Assembly: GCF_000416235.1 (NCBI RefSeq)
Contig: NZ_ATLO01000010.1
Coordinates: forward strand, 372,001-436,000
Direction of reading: 5' to 3'
From: Pseudomonas sp. CFII64
GTDB lineage: Bacteria > Pseudomonadota > Gammaproteobacteria > Pseudomonadales > Pseudomonadaceae
DNA: 64,000 bases
Shown piece by piece: positions 19,289 to 28,544 of the stretch (within the stretch, counting starts at the first letter, position 1; each line of letters opens with the position of its first letter). A model generated the notes under the pieces. It saw only the letters and a list, made by a program, of their open reading frames with translations, searched no databases and had not been told where the DNA came from. A program made the translations under genes and the position numbers.

Positions 19289-22200
19289 ATGAACCTTTCC
19301 GGCCCATTCATCCGCCGGCCGGTAGCAACCATGTTGCTGAGTCTGGCGATCATGTTGCTGGGTGGCGTCAGCTTCGGTTTGCTGCCGGTAGCGCCGCTGC
19401 CGAACATGGACTTTCCGGTGATCGTGGTGTCCGCCAGCTTGCCGGGTGCCAGCCCGGAGATCATGGCGTCCAGCGTCGCCACGCCACTGGAACGCTCGCT
19501 CGGCACCATCGCCGGGGTCAATACCATGAGCAGCCGTTCGAGCCAGGGCTCGACACGGGTGATCCTGCAATTTGATCTGGATCGCGACATCAATGGCGCG
19601 GCGCGCGAGGTGCAGGCGGCAATCAATGCGTCGCGCAATCTGCTGCCCAGCGGTATGCGCAGCATGCCGACCTACAAGAAGGTCAACCCGTCCCAGGCGC
19701 CGATCATGGTTCTGGCGCTGACCTCCGATGTGCTGGAAAAAGGCCAGCTTTACGACCTGGCGTCGACCATCCTGTCGCAAAGCCTGTCCCAGGTGACTGG
19801 CGTCGGCGAAGTGCAAATTGGCGGCAGTTCGCTGCCCGCCGTGCGCGTCGAGCTTGAACCGCAATTGCTCAACCAGTACGGCGTCTCGCTCGACGAAGTG
19901 CGCACCACGATTACCGGCGCCAACGTGCGACGGCCCAAAGGTTCGGTGGAAACCGCCGAGAGCAACTGGCAAGTCCAGGCCAATGACCAGCTGGAAAAGG
20001 CCAAGGATTATGAGCCGCTGATTATTCGCTATCAGGATGGCGCTGCATTGCGTCTCAAGGACGTGGCCAAAGTCAGCGACGCCGTGGAAGACCGCTACAA
20101 CGCCGGCTATTTCAACGACAAGGCCGCCGTGCTGCTGGTGATCAACCGCCAGGCCGGGGCGAATATCATCGAAACCGTGGCGCAGATCCGCGAGCAACTG
20201 CCGGCGCTGGAAGCGGTCATGCCCGCCAGCGTCAAGCTCGAAGTGGCCCTGGACCGTTCACCGGTCATCAAAGCCACGCTGCATGAAGCCGAAATGACCC
20301 TGTTGATTGCCGTGGTGCTGGTGATCCTGGTGGTGTTCCTGTTTCTCGGCAATTTCCGCGCATCGTTGATTCCGACCCTGGCGGTTCCGGTTTCCCTGGT
20401 CGGCACCTTCGCGATCATGTACCTGTGCGGCTTTTCCCTGAATAACCTGTCGCTGATGGCGCTGATTCTCGCCACGGGTCTGGTGGTGGATGACGCCATC
20501 GTCGTGCTGGAGAACATTTCCCGGCACATCGACAAGGGCGTTGCGCCGATGCAGGCGGCATATCTGGGCGCCAAGGAAGTGGGTTTCACCTTGCTGTCGA
20601 TGAACGTGTCGCTGGTCGCGGTATTCATCTCGATCCTGTTCATGGGCGGGCTGGTGGAAAGCCTGTTCCGCGAGTTTTCCATCACGCTGTCGGTGTCGAT
20701 CATCGTTTCGCTGGTGGTTTCCCTGACCCTGACGCCGATGCTGTGCGCTCGCTGGCTCAAGCCGCATGTGCCGGGTCAGGAAAACGCCTTGCAGCGCTGG
20801 AGCCAGCGCGTCAACGACCGGATGGTCGACGGCTACGACCGAAGCCTGGGCTGGGTGTTGCGCCATCGTCGGCTGACGCTGCTCAGCCTGCTGATTACCA
20901 TCGGCGTGAACATTGCGCTGTATGTGGTGGTGCCCAAGACCTTCCTGCCGACTCAGGATACCGGGCAGCTGATCGGTTTCGTGCGGGGCGACGACGGGCT
21001 GTCGTTCTCCGTCATGCAGCCGAAGATGGAGATATTTCGTCGCGCGGTGATGGCCGACCCGGCGGTCGATACCGTCGCGGGCTTCATCGGCGGCAATAAC
21101 GGCACCAACAACGCCTTCATGATCGTGCGCCTGAAGAACATTAAAGAGCGCAAAATATCGGCCGAGCAGGTGGTCGAGCGTCTGCGCAAGGAAATGCCCA
21201 AGGTGCCCGGCGGAAGAGTGTTCCTGATGCCTGACCAGGACTTGCAGCTGGGAGGTGGGCGCGAGCAAACCACCTCGCAATATCAATACATTCTGCAAAG
21301 CGGCGATCTGGGCAGCCTGCGCGAGTGGTATCCGAAAGTCGTCGCGGCGCTCAAATCCTTGCCAGAGCTGACGGCCATCGACGCCCGGGAAGGGCGCGGC
21401 GCGCAACAGGTCACGTTGCAGGTCGACCGCGACACCGCCAAGCGGTTGGGCATCGACATGAATATGGTCACTTCGGTGCTCAATAACGCTTACAGCCAGC
21501 GCCAGGTGTCCACGATCTACGACAGCCTGAACCAGTATCAGGTGGTGATGGAGGTCAATCCGAAATACGCCCAGGACCCGGTCACTCTGGAGCAGGTTCA
21601 GGTGATTACCGCCGATGGCCAGCGTGTGCCGCTTTCGAGCATTGCCCACTATGAGCGCAGCCTCGAAAACGACCGGGTGTCCCATGAGGGGCAGTTCGCG
21701 TCCGACAGTGTGTCGTTTGACCTGGCTGAAGGTGTCAGCCTCGATCAGGCCACCGTAGCCATCGAGCGCGCGGTGGCTGCGGTTGGGTTGCCGTCTGATG
21801 TGATCGCGAAAATGGCCGGTACTGCCGATGCGTTTGCCGCGACCCAGAAGAGCCAGCCGTGGATGATTCTCGGCGCATTGCTCGCGGTTTATCTGGTGCT
21901 GGGCATTCTCTATGAAAGCTATATCCACCCGTTGACGATTCTCTCCACGCTGCCGTCGGCAGGTGTTGGCGCGTTGCTCAGTATCTATGTGCTGGGCGGG
22001 CAGTTCAGTCTGATTTCCCTGCTCGGGTTGTTTCTGCTGATCGGCGTGGTGAAGAAAAATGCAATTCTGATGATCGACCTGGCACTGCAACTGGAGCGTC
22101 ACGGCGGGATGACGCCGCTGGAGTCGATCCGCAGTGCCTGCCTGCAGCGTCTGCGGCCGATTCTGATGACGACGCTGGCGGCCATTCTCGGTGCGCTGCC

Positions 22201-22396
22201 ATTATTGCTGAGCAGTGCTGAAGGTGCGGAAATGCGCCGGCCGCTGGGTTTGACGATTATTGGCGGGCTGGTCGTGAGCCAGATCCTGACCCTTTACACC
22301 ACCCCGGTGGTTTACCTCTATCTCGACCGTCTGCGCCACCGCTTCAACAAGTGGCGTGGCGTGCGTACCGATGCTGCTCTGGAAACTCCGCTATGA
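19289..22396 (+). CDS. muxC: RND multidrug efflux transporter MuxC (MdtC-like)
   Basis: This 1035-residue second RND subunit of the operon starts MNLSGPFIRRPVATMLL. The ATG at 19289 has GGAG 9 nt upstream, better than the GTG at 19262. The proton-relay Asp401-Asp402 (GLVVDDAIVVLENI) and the Lys in IGVVKKNAILMIDLAL are present. In E. coli MdtBC the C subunit mainly binds drug while B translocates protons; whether that holds here is not readable from sequence. The stop overlaps the opmB ATG (ATGA). Confidence 0.95.
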   Translation: MNLSGPFIRRPVATMLLSLAIMLLGGVSFGLLPVAPLPNMDFPVIVVSASLPGASPEIMASSVATPLERSLGTIAGVNTMSSRSSQGSTRVILQFDLDRDINGAAREVQAAINASRNLLPSGMRSMPTYKKVNPSQAPIMVLALTSDVLEKGQLYDLASTILSQSLSQVTGVGEVQIGGSSLPAVRVELEPQLLNQYGVSLDEVRTTITGANVRRPKGSVETAESNWQVQANDQLEKAKDYEPLIIRYQDGAALRLKDVAKVSDAVEDRYNAGYFNDKAAVLLVINRQAGANIIETVAQIREQLPALEAVMPASVKLEVALDRSPVIKATLHEAEMTLLIAVVLVILVVFLFLGNFRASLIPTLAVPVSLVGTFAIMYLCGFSLNNLSLMALILATGLVVDDAIVVLENISRHIDKGVAPMQAAYLGAKEVGFTLLSMNVSLVAVFISILFMGGLVESLFREFSITLSVSIIVSLVVSLTLTPMLCARWLKPHVPGQENALQRWSQRVNDRMVDGYDRSLGWVLRHRRLTLLSLLITIGVNIALYVVVPKTFLPTQDTGQLIGFVRGDDGLSFSVMQPKMEIFRRAVMADPAVDTVAGFIGGNNGTNNAFMIVRLKNIKERKISAEQVVERLRKEMPKVPGGRVFLMPDQDLQLGGGREQTTSQYQYILQSGDLGSLREWYPKVVAALKSLPELTAIDAREGRGAQQVTLQVDRDTAKRLGIDMNMVTSVLNNAYSQRQVSTIYDSLNQYQVVMEVNPKYAQDPVTLEQVQVITADGQRVPLSSIAHYERSLENDRVSHEGQFASDSVSFDLAEGVSLDQATVAIERAVAAVGLPSDVIAKMAGTADAFAATQKSQPWMILGALLAVYLVLGILYESYIHPLTILSTLPSAGVGALLSIYVLGGQFSLISLLGLFLLIGVVKKNAILMIDLALQLERHGGMTPLESIRSACLQRLRPILMTTLAAILGALPLLLSSAEGAEMRRPLGLTIIGGLVVSQILTLYTTPVVYLYLDRLRHRFNKWRGVRTDAALETPL

Positions 22397-23874
22397 CCGA
22401 ACGCCCGAAAATCAAAGCCGTCAAACAATGGCCCGCGCGCAATGCCGCGCGTGGTTTGGGTCTGGGGCTGTGTGTTCTGCTCTTGAGCGCCTGCGCGGTC
22501 GGCCCGGATTACCACAAGCCGGAAATGGCGGCTCCGGCGCAGTTCAAGGCGGCGCAGGGCTGGCGTCAGGCCGCGCCGAGTGATTCGCTGGCCCGTGGCG
22601 CCTGGTGGGAGTTGTATGGCGACGCGCAGCTCAACGGGCTGGTGGAAAAACTCAACAGTTCCAACCAGACGGTCGCCCAGTACGAAGCGCAATACCGCCA
22701 GGCCAGGGCGTTGGTCCGCAGCTCCCGGGGCGCGTTCTTTCCGACCCTTGACCTGACGACTAGCAAAAACCGCTCCAGCCAGGGCACCGGCAGCAGCAGT
22801 TCGAGCCTGAGCAGTTCCAGCAGCGGCATTCGCGATACCTACAATGCGCAGCTGGGCGTCAGTTGGGAAGCCGACATCTGGGGCAAGCTGCGTCGCGGCC
22901 TGGAAGCCGACACCGCCAGCGCCCAGGCGAGCCTTGGCGATCTGGCGGCCATGCAACTGAGCCTGCAATCGGAGCTGGTGCAGAACTACCTGCAATTGCG
23001 CGTCATCGACGAGCAAAAGCGTCTGCTTGAAGCCACGGTCGATGCGTATCAGCGTTCCCTGACCTTGACTCAAAACCAATACCGCGCCGGTATTTCCGGA
23101 CGCGATGCAGTGGCGCAGGCGCAAACCCAGCTGAAAAGCACGCAAGCCGATTTGATCGATCTGATGTGGCAGCGCGCCCAATTCGAAAACGCCATCGCCG
23201 TGCTGATGGGCCAGGCGCCAGCGGACTTTAATCTGGCGGCGAGCACCTCGATTCCGACGCTGCCCGCGATTCCCGTCGGCTTGCCTTCACAGTTGCTTGA
23301 GCGGCGGCCAGACATCGCAGCGGCCGAGCGTTCGGTCATGGCGGCCAATGCCAATATCGGCATCGCCAAGGCGGCCTATTATCCAGACCTGACCCTGAGC
23401 CTGAGCGGCGGCTACAGCAGCAGCACCTTCGCCAACTGGATCAGCCTGCCGAACCGTTTCTGGTCAGTCGGACCGCAATTAGCCATGACGCTGTTCGACG
23501 GCGGGCAACGTTCGGCTGAAGTCGATCGCACCGAAGCTGTCTACGACCAGACCGTGGCGCAGTATCGGCAAACGGTGCTGAACGGGTTCCAGGAAGTGGA
23601 AAACTACCTGGTGCAGCTCAAGGTCTACGAGGAAGAGGCGGGCGTGCGCGCCGAAGCGCTGGCTGCGGCCCGTGATTCGTTACGCCTGACCAGCAATCAA
23701 TACAAGGCGGGTCTGATCGGTTATCTGGACGTGGTCAATGTGCAGACCACCGCACTGAGCAACGAACGCAGCGTGTTGACCTTGCTGCAAAGTCGCCTGA
23801 TTGCCAGCGTCCAGTTGATCGCGGCACTGGGAGGCGGCTGGGAATCCGACAGCGGTCTGAAACTGCAGGACTGA
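22393..23874 (+). CDS. opmB: outer-membrane factor lipoprotein OpmB (NodT/OprM family)
   Basis: This 493-residue TolC-like channel has a lipoprotein signal ending LLLSAC with acylated Cys34, then AVGPDYHKPEM typical of NodT-family proteins. Two copies of the OEP repeat follow (about 90-280 and 300-480), with LPSQLLERRPDIAAAERSVM. A serine-rich surface loop (SSSSSLSSSSSG, about 135-150) resembles sequence variation seen between strains in this family. It overlaps muxC by 4 nt and completes the tripartite pump. Confidence 0.94.
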   Translation: MTERPKIKAVKQWPARNAARGLGLGLCVLLLSACAVGPDYHKPEMAAPAQFKAAQGWRQAAPSDSLARGAWWELYGDAQLNGLVEKLNSSNQTVAQYEAQYRQARALVRSSRGAFFPTLDLTTSKNRSSQGTGSSSSSLSSSSSGIRDTYNAQLGVSWEADIWGKLRRGLEADTASAQASLGDLAAMQLSLQSELVQNYLQLRVIDEQKRLLEATVDAYQRSLTLTQNQYRAGISGRDAVAQAQTQLKSTQADLIDLMWQRAQFENAIAVLMGQAPADFNLAASTSIPTLPAIPVGLPSQLLERRPDIAAAERSVMAANANIGIAKAAYYPDLTLSLSGGYSSSTFANWISLPNRFWSVGPQLAMTLFDGGQRSAEVDRTEAVYDQTVAQYRQTVLNGFQEVENYLVQLKVYEEEAGVRAEALAAARDSLRLTSNQYKAGLIGYLDVVNVQTTALSNERSVLTLLQSRLIASVQLIAALGGGWESDSGLKLQD

Positions 23875-24093
23875 CGGGTCACTGGCGTCAAATCTGCCGC
23901 GTAGCTCGCTGCGTTAGACCTTGCAGTACGGGGCTTTGCGGGTTTTTCGGCCAAACTCCGGTGGATGCGAATTAATTAATGGCTATGCGCCACATTTGCG
24001 ACGACCGACCGCGACATTTGGCGGAAAATGCGTAGAATCCCCCGGCTCTGACAGGGCATGGATTGGCTCGTTGTTCCACGCCGCGAGCCGCTC

Positions 24094-26193
24094 ATGTTGA
24101 TTGGTCAATACACCCCTTCGCTAGTTCTGGTTTCCATCTTTGTCGCCATCCTTGCGTCCTACACGGCGCTGGATCTCGCCGGGCGCATCGCGACGTCCCA
24201 CGGCCGTGCGTTGCTGGCGTGGATCGGCGGTGGCGCGTTTTCCATGGGGATCGGCATCTGGGCCATGCATTTCATTGGCATGCTGGCCTTTCATCTGCCC
24301 GTTGAACTGGCATTCGATCTGCCGATCACCCTGCTTTCGATGCTGATCGCTATCGTATCCTCCGGTTTTGCCCTGTGGTTGGTGAGCCAGCCTGCTTTGC
24401 CCAGGATATTGCTGGGTGTCGGGGCGTTGTTCATGGGCGCTGGCATCAGCGCGATGCACTACACCGGAATGGCTGCGCTGCGCATGCAGCCAGACATCAG
24501 CTATGACGCGGGAACAGTCTTGATTTCATTGCTGGTCGCCGTTGCAGCATCGGCCGTGGCGCTATGGATGGCGTTACGTTTGCGGCAGCAGGTTGTCTAT
24601 GCCAGTACGGTGCGATTCGGCGCAGCGGTGGTGATGGGCGGAGCTATCGTCGGTATGCACTACATCGCCATGGCGGCAGCAAGCTTTGCCGACGGCAGTG
24701 TCTGCGGCTCACTGGCCAATGGCATTCGCGCAGCCGGCCTGGATTCACTGGTATTGGTCACGGTTCTGGCGGTCTTGACTATCACGCTGTTGGTGCTGGT
24801 TCTGGATGCGCATTTGCGAACTCGCACCGCTGCGTTGTCACAGTCACTCACCGATGCCAACCGCGAGCTGACGCATCTGGCGCTGCATGACACCTTGACC
24901 GGTTTACCCAACCGCGTGTTGCTGGCCGAAAAAATCGAACAGGCGATGCGCAAGGTGGACGCCAGCGGTGGGCATTTTGCGCTGATGTTCATGGATCTGG
25001 ACGGCTTCAAGCCGGTCAACGATGCCTTTGGCCATCATGTGGGCGACCAGCTGTTGCGCGAAGTGGGTTTGCGCCTGCGGTCCAACCTGCATCGTCACGA
25101 CACGCTGGCGCGTATTGGTGGCGATGAGTTCGTGCTGCTGGTCGAGCTGGACGACATTGAAGATGCGCCGAGGATCGCGGCGCGCCAGGTCGATGTCATC
25201 GCTCAGCCGTTCCGGGTCACGGAGCAGGCGTTGCAGATATCGGTCAGTATCGGCATCGGCCTCTATCCGGGAAGTGGCCACACGCAGCAGGAGCTGCTGA
25301 TGAACGCCGATGCCGCCATGTACCACGCCAAAGCCACGGGCAAAAATGGCTACACGTTTTTCGACGCCACCATGAGCACCAATGCGCGCATTCAGCTGGA
25401 GTTGTTGCAGGATTTGCGCGCCGGCCTCAAGCAGAATGATTTTTGCCTGTATTACCAGCCGAAGTTTGACGCCATCAGCGGCCTGCCGATTGGTGCCGAA
25501 GCGTTGGTGCGCTGGATGCATCCGCAAAAGGGTATTTTGTTGCCGGACAAGTTCATTGGTCTGGCGGAAAAGACTGGCCTGATCATTCCCATCGGCGAGT
25601 GGGTGCTGAACGAAGCCTGTCGACAGATGCGCGTGTGGTTTGAGATGGGTTACACCCATTGGCGTGTGGCGGTAAATCTGTCCGCGCTGCAGTTCTGTCA
25701 TGCCAATCTGGTGGATATCGTTGCCCAGGCCCTGAGCCGTCATCAATTGCCGCCCAACAGCCTGACCCTGGAAATCACCGAATCCACCGCCATGAACGAC
25801 GCCGACGCCAGCATGACGGTGTTGCAGCAGTTGTCGGACATGGGCGTCGATTTGTCCATCGACGACTTCGGCACCGGCTACTCAAGCCTGATGTACCTCA
25901 AGCGCTTGCCCGCCAACGAGCTTAAAATCGACCGTGGTTTTGTCCGGGATCTGGAGCATGACAGCGATGACGCGGCCATCGTGTCGGCCATTGTCGCCCT
26001 CGGCCAGGCGCTGAACCTGCGTATCGTGGCAGAAGGCGTCGAGACTGATCGGCAGCAGAATTTCCTGACCCGGCTGGGCTGCGATTCCCTGCAAGGTTTT
26101 TTGCTGGGGCATCCGCTGCCCGCTGCGCAGTTCATCGCCGATATCCACGCCGCCGAAGCGCGCAAGTTTCAGACGGTCCAGACTGAGAAGTAA
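24094..26193 (+). CDS. mucR: MHYT-GGDEF-EAL c-di-GMP enzyme, MucR-like
   Basis: This 699-residue inner-membrane protein has a seven-helix MHYT sensor (about 5-235) with motifs MHFIGMLAF, MHYTGMAAL and MHYIAMAAA (proposed metal or gas binding), then GGDEF (RIGGDEFVLL, about 345) and EAL (GAEALVRWMHP, about 470). EITES, DDFGTGYSSL and EGVET are all present, so both enzyme activities look intact. The I-site position holds HRHD instead of RxxD, so product inhibition may be missing. The start MLIGQYTPSLV fits P. aeruginosa MucR, which links c-di-GMP to alginate. An in-frame ATG at 24058 is the alternative start. Confidence 0.85.
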   Translation: MLIGQYTPSLVLVSIFVAILASYTALDLAGRIATSHGRALLAWIGGGAFSMGIGIWAMHFIGMLAFHLPVELAFDLPITLLSMLIAIVSSGFALWLVSQPALPRILLGVGALFMGAGISAMHYTGMAALRMQPDISYDAGTVLISLLVAVAASAVALWMALRLRQQVVYASTVRFGAAVVMGGAIVGMHYIAMAAASFADGSVCGSLANGIRAAGLDSLVLVTVLAVLTITLLVLVLDAHLRTRTAALSQSLTDANRELTHLALHDTLTGLPNRVLLAEKIEQAMRKVDASGGHFALMFMDLDGFKPVNDAFGHHVGDQLLREVGLRLRSNLHRHDTLARIGGDEFVLLVELDDIEDAPRIAARQVDVIAQPFRVTEQALQISVSIGIGLYPGSGHTQQELLMNADAAMYHAKATGKNGYTFFDATMSTNARIQLELLQDLRAGLKQNDFCLYYQPKFDAISGLPIGAEALVRWMHPQKGILLPDKFIGLAEKTGLIIPIGEWVLNEACRQMRVWFEMGYTHWRVAVNLSALQFCHANLVDIVAQALSRHQLPPNSLTLEITESTAMNDADASMTVLQQLSDMGVDLSIDDFGTGYSSLMYLKRLPANELKIDRGFVRDLEHDSDDAAIVSAIVALGQALNLRIVAEGVETDRQQNFLTRLGCDSLQGFLLGHPLPAAQFIADIHAAEARKFQTVQTEK

Positions 26194-26316
26194 GTACGTT
26201 GCTGGTGGTGGCGTTTATCGTTGATCGCTGGCAGGATCATGGTTTGCGCCTTCCTGCCGGGTTCGTCAGGGCAGCAGGCACTCATAATCGGTTGTTGGAC
26301 ACGTCACGAGAAGATA

Positions 26317-27063
26317 ATGGACAAAATTCTGCTCATCACTGGAGCTTCACGGGGTATCGGTGCCGCCACGGCCTTGCTTGCCGCTGCTCAGGGTTACCGA
26401 ATCTGCATTAATTACCTGTCCGATCACACGGCGGCCGATCGCATTTGCGGCCAGGTTCGGGAGTTGGGCGCGCAGGCAATCACGGTTCAGGCCGATGTCA
26501 GCAATGAAGATGAAATCATCCGTCTGTTCAGTCGCGTCGATGCGGATCTGGGGCGCGTCACGCATCTGGTCAACAACGCCGCAACCGTCGCCCATGCGTC
26601 TCGCGTCGAAGAGATGTCCGAGTTTCGCTTGCTGAAAATGATGATGACTAATGTGGTCGGGCCAATGCTGTGCAGCAAACATGCCTTGTTGCGCATGTCG
26701 CCGCGCCATGGCGGCAAGGGTGGCAGCATTGTTAATGTCTCATCGGCCGCGTCCCGCCTGGGTTCTGCGGGTGAATACGTTGACTACGCCGCGTCCAAGG
26801 GCGCACTGGACACCTTCACCATCGGTTTGTCCAAGGAAGTGGCGGGCGAGGGGATTCGGGTCAATGCCGTTCGACCGGGTTTCATCTTTACCGATTTTCA
26901 CGCCCTCAGCGGCGACCCGTTTCGGGTCAGCAAGCTGGAGCCGGGTATTCCCATGGGCCGTGGCGGTGCCGCTGAAGAGGTCGCCGAGGCGATTGTCTGG
27001 CTGCTCTCGGAAAAAGCCTCCTATGCCACCGGCACCTTGATTGATCTGGCGGGTGGACGCTAA
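26317..27063 (+). CDS. SDR-family oxidoreductase
   Basis: This 248-residue classical short-chain dehydrogenase has the cofactor motif TGASRGIG (about 8-15), NNAATVA, a catalytic Ser in VNVSSAASRLG and the YAASK active-site Tyr-Lys pair (about 157-161). It ends YATGTLIDLAGGR. The start MDKILLITGASRGIG fits the family, and upstream in-frame starts would add a segment without similarity. The Asn-Tyr after the second strand (ICINYLSD) suggests NADP preference. The substrate is unknown. It converges on the MocR-type gene with only 6 bp between stops. Confidence 0.86.
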   Translation: MDKILLITGASRGIGAATALLAAAQGYRICINYLSDHTAADRICGQVRELGAQAITVQADVSNEDEIIRLFSRVDADLGRVTHLVNNAATVAHASRVEEMSEFRLLKMMMTNVVGPMLCSKHALLRMSPRHGGKGGSIVNVSSAASRLGSAGEYVDYAASKGALDTFTIGLSKEVAGEGIRVNAVRPGFIFTDFHALSGDPFRVSKLEPGIPMGRGGAAEEVAEAIVWLLSEKASYATGTLIDLAGGR

Positions 27064-27069
27064 GCAGGA

Positions 27070-28500
27070 TCAGTTGCCGAGCATCGAACGGATTATCCGG
27101 CCCAGGGTTTCCATGGCTTTTTCCGCTGCATCGTTCCACGGGCTGCCGTAGTTGAGGCGTATGCAATTCGCAAAGCGCTGGGTCGGCGAGAATATCGGTC
27201 CGGGTGCGATGCTGATGCCTTGGGCCAGCGCAACCTTGAAAACTTGCAGCGAGTCCACGGATTCGGGCAACTCAAGCCACAGAAAGTAACCGCCCACCGG
27301 CTGGCTGACCCGGGTTTGCGCCGGGAAATAACGGCCGATGGCCGCGAGCATGGCGCGTTGCTGATCTTCCAGGGCGTAACGCAGCTTACGCAGATGGCGA
27401 TCGTAGCCGCCGTGTTCGAGATAATCGGCAATGGCCGCCTGCGCCGGCATCGAAGCGCACAGCGATGTCATCAATTTAAGCCTTTCGATTTTCTGCGCAT
27501 ACCGTCCCGCAGCGACCCAGCCGATTCTGTAGCCGGGGGCGAGGCTCTTGGCGAACGATCCGCAATGCATCACCAGCCCGTCGGTATCGAAGGCCTTGGC
27601 CGGTTTCGGCGCATGCGGCCCGTAATACAACTCGGCATACACGTCATCTTCAATCAGTGGCACCTGATGCTCGCGCAGCAGCTCGACCAAGTGCCGTTTG
27701 CGCGCCTCCGGCATCAAGGCGCCGCTGGGATTCTGGAAGCTGGTCATGCACCAGACGGCCTTGACCGGATAGCGTTCCAGGGTTTGCGCCAGAATGCCCA
27801 GGTCGATGCCGTCGCGGGGGTGCACCGCAATCTCCACAGCCTTGAGCTTCAAGCGTTCCAGCACTTGCAGGCAGGCGTAGAACGCTGGCGCTTCGATTGC
27901 CACCAGATCGCCTGGCTCGGTGACGGCTTGCAGGCACAGGTTCAGCGCCTCAAGTGCTCCGTTGGTGATCAGCAGCTCTTCCATGGGCAGCATCAGGCCG
28001 CCGACCGTACCGTTGACCAAATAGCGAAGGGCGATTTGCCGACGCAATTGCGGATGCCCCGGCGACATGTCGGTGACGACCATGCGGGGGTCCATATCCC
28101 GGCTGGCACTGGCCAGGGAGCGGGACAGGCGTTGCAGCGGAAACAGCAGCGGGCTGGGGAACGCCGAGCCGAACGGCACGGTGTTCGGGTCCTTGATGGA
28201 ATCCAGCACCGAGAACACCAGTTCGCTGACGTCTACCTCCGTGGACTCGCTGACCTGCGGCTCCTTGAGCGTCTGCGCGGGCTGCACGAGCACGCTGGGA
28301 TTGACGAAGTAACCCGAGCGCGGTCGGGCGCGAATCAGGCCCCGGCGCTCCAGCAGGTAATAGGCCTGGAACACCGTCGAGGGACTGATGCCGTGGGCCT
28401 GGCTGGCATAACGCACCGATGGCACCCGCGCACCGGGCGCGAGGACGCCGCTGCGAATCAACTCGGCAATATCGTCGGCGTACTTCTCGTAACGCTTCAT
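27070..28500 (-). CDS. MocR-type regulator (GntR DNA-binding + aminotransferase domain)
   Basis: This 476-residue fusion has an N-terminal GntR winged HTH (about 1-70: YADDIAELIRSGVLAPGARV, then SPSTVFQAYYLLERRGLI) and a fold-type I aminotransferase domain (about 100-470). The PLP-lysine motif HCGSFAKSLAPGYRIGW lies near residue 310. MocR proteins use the PLP domain as a sensor for amino compounds. The ATG at 28500 begins MKRYEKYADDIAE. The divergent flank is ccoG on the same strand, so no obvious divergent target is visible. Confidence 0.88.
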   Translation of the reverse strand: MKRYEKYADDIAELIRSGVLAPGARVPSVRYASQAHGISPSTVFQAYYLLERRGLIRARPRSGYFVNPSVLVQPAQTLKEPQVSESTEVDVSELVFSVLDSIKDPNTVPFGSAFPSPLLFPLQRLSRSLASASRDMDPRMVVTDMSPGHPQLRRQIALRYLVNGTVGGLMLPMEELLITNGALEALNLCLQAVTEPGDLVAIEAPAFYACLQVLERLKLKAVEIAVHPRDGIDLGILAQTLERYPVKAVWCMTSFQNPSGALMPEARKRHLVELLREHQVPLIEDDVYAELYYGPHAPKPAKAFDTDGLVMHCGSFAKSLAPGYRIGWVAAGRYAQKIERLKLMTSLCASMPAQAAIADYLEHGGYDRHLRKLRYALEDQQRAMLAAIGRYFPAQTRVSQPVGGYFLWLELPESVDSLQVFKVALAQGISIAPGPIFSPTQRFANCIRLNYGSPWNDAAEKAMETLGRIIRSMLGN

Positions 28501-28544
28501 GGTGTCTCGCGGGCTGGAAGGCGTGCAAAGCATACGCTACTCGA

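Noticed and set aside
20258..22102. 614-codon open frame antisense to muxC
   Set aside because: It mirrors the coding frame of a clear RND transporter, its translation is rich in His/Gln/Arg without domains, and it is explained by high-GC third positions.
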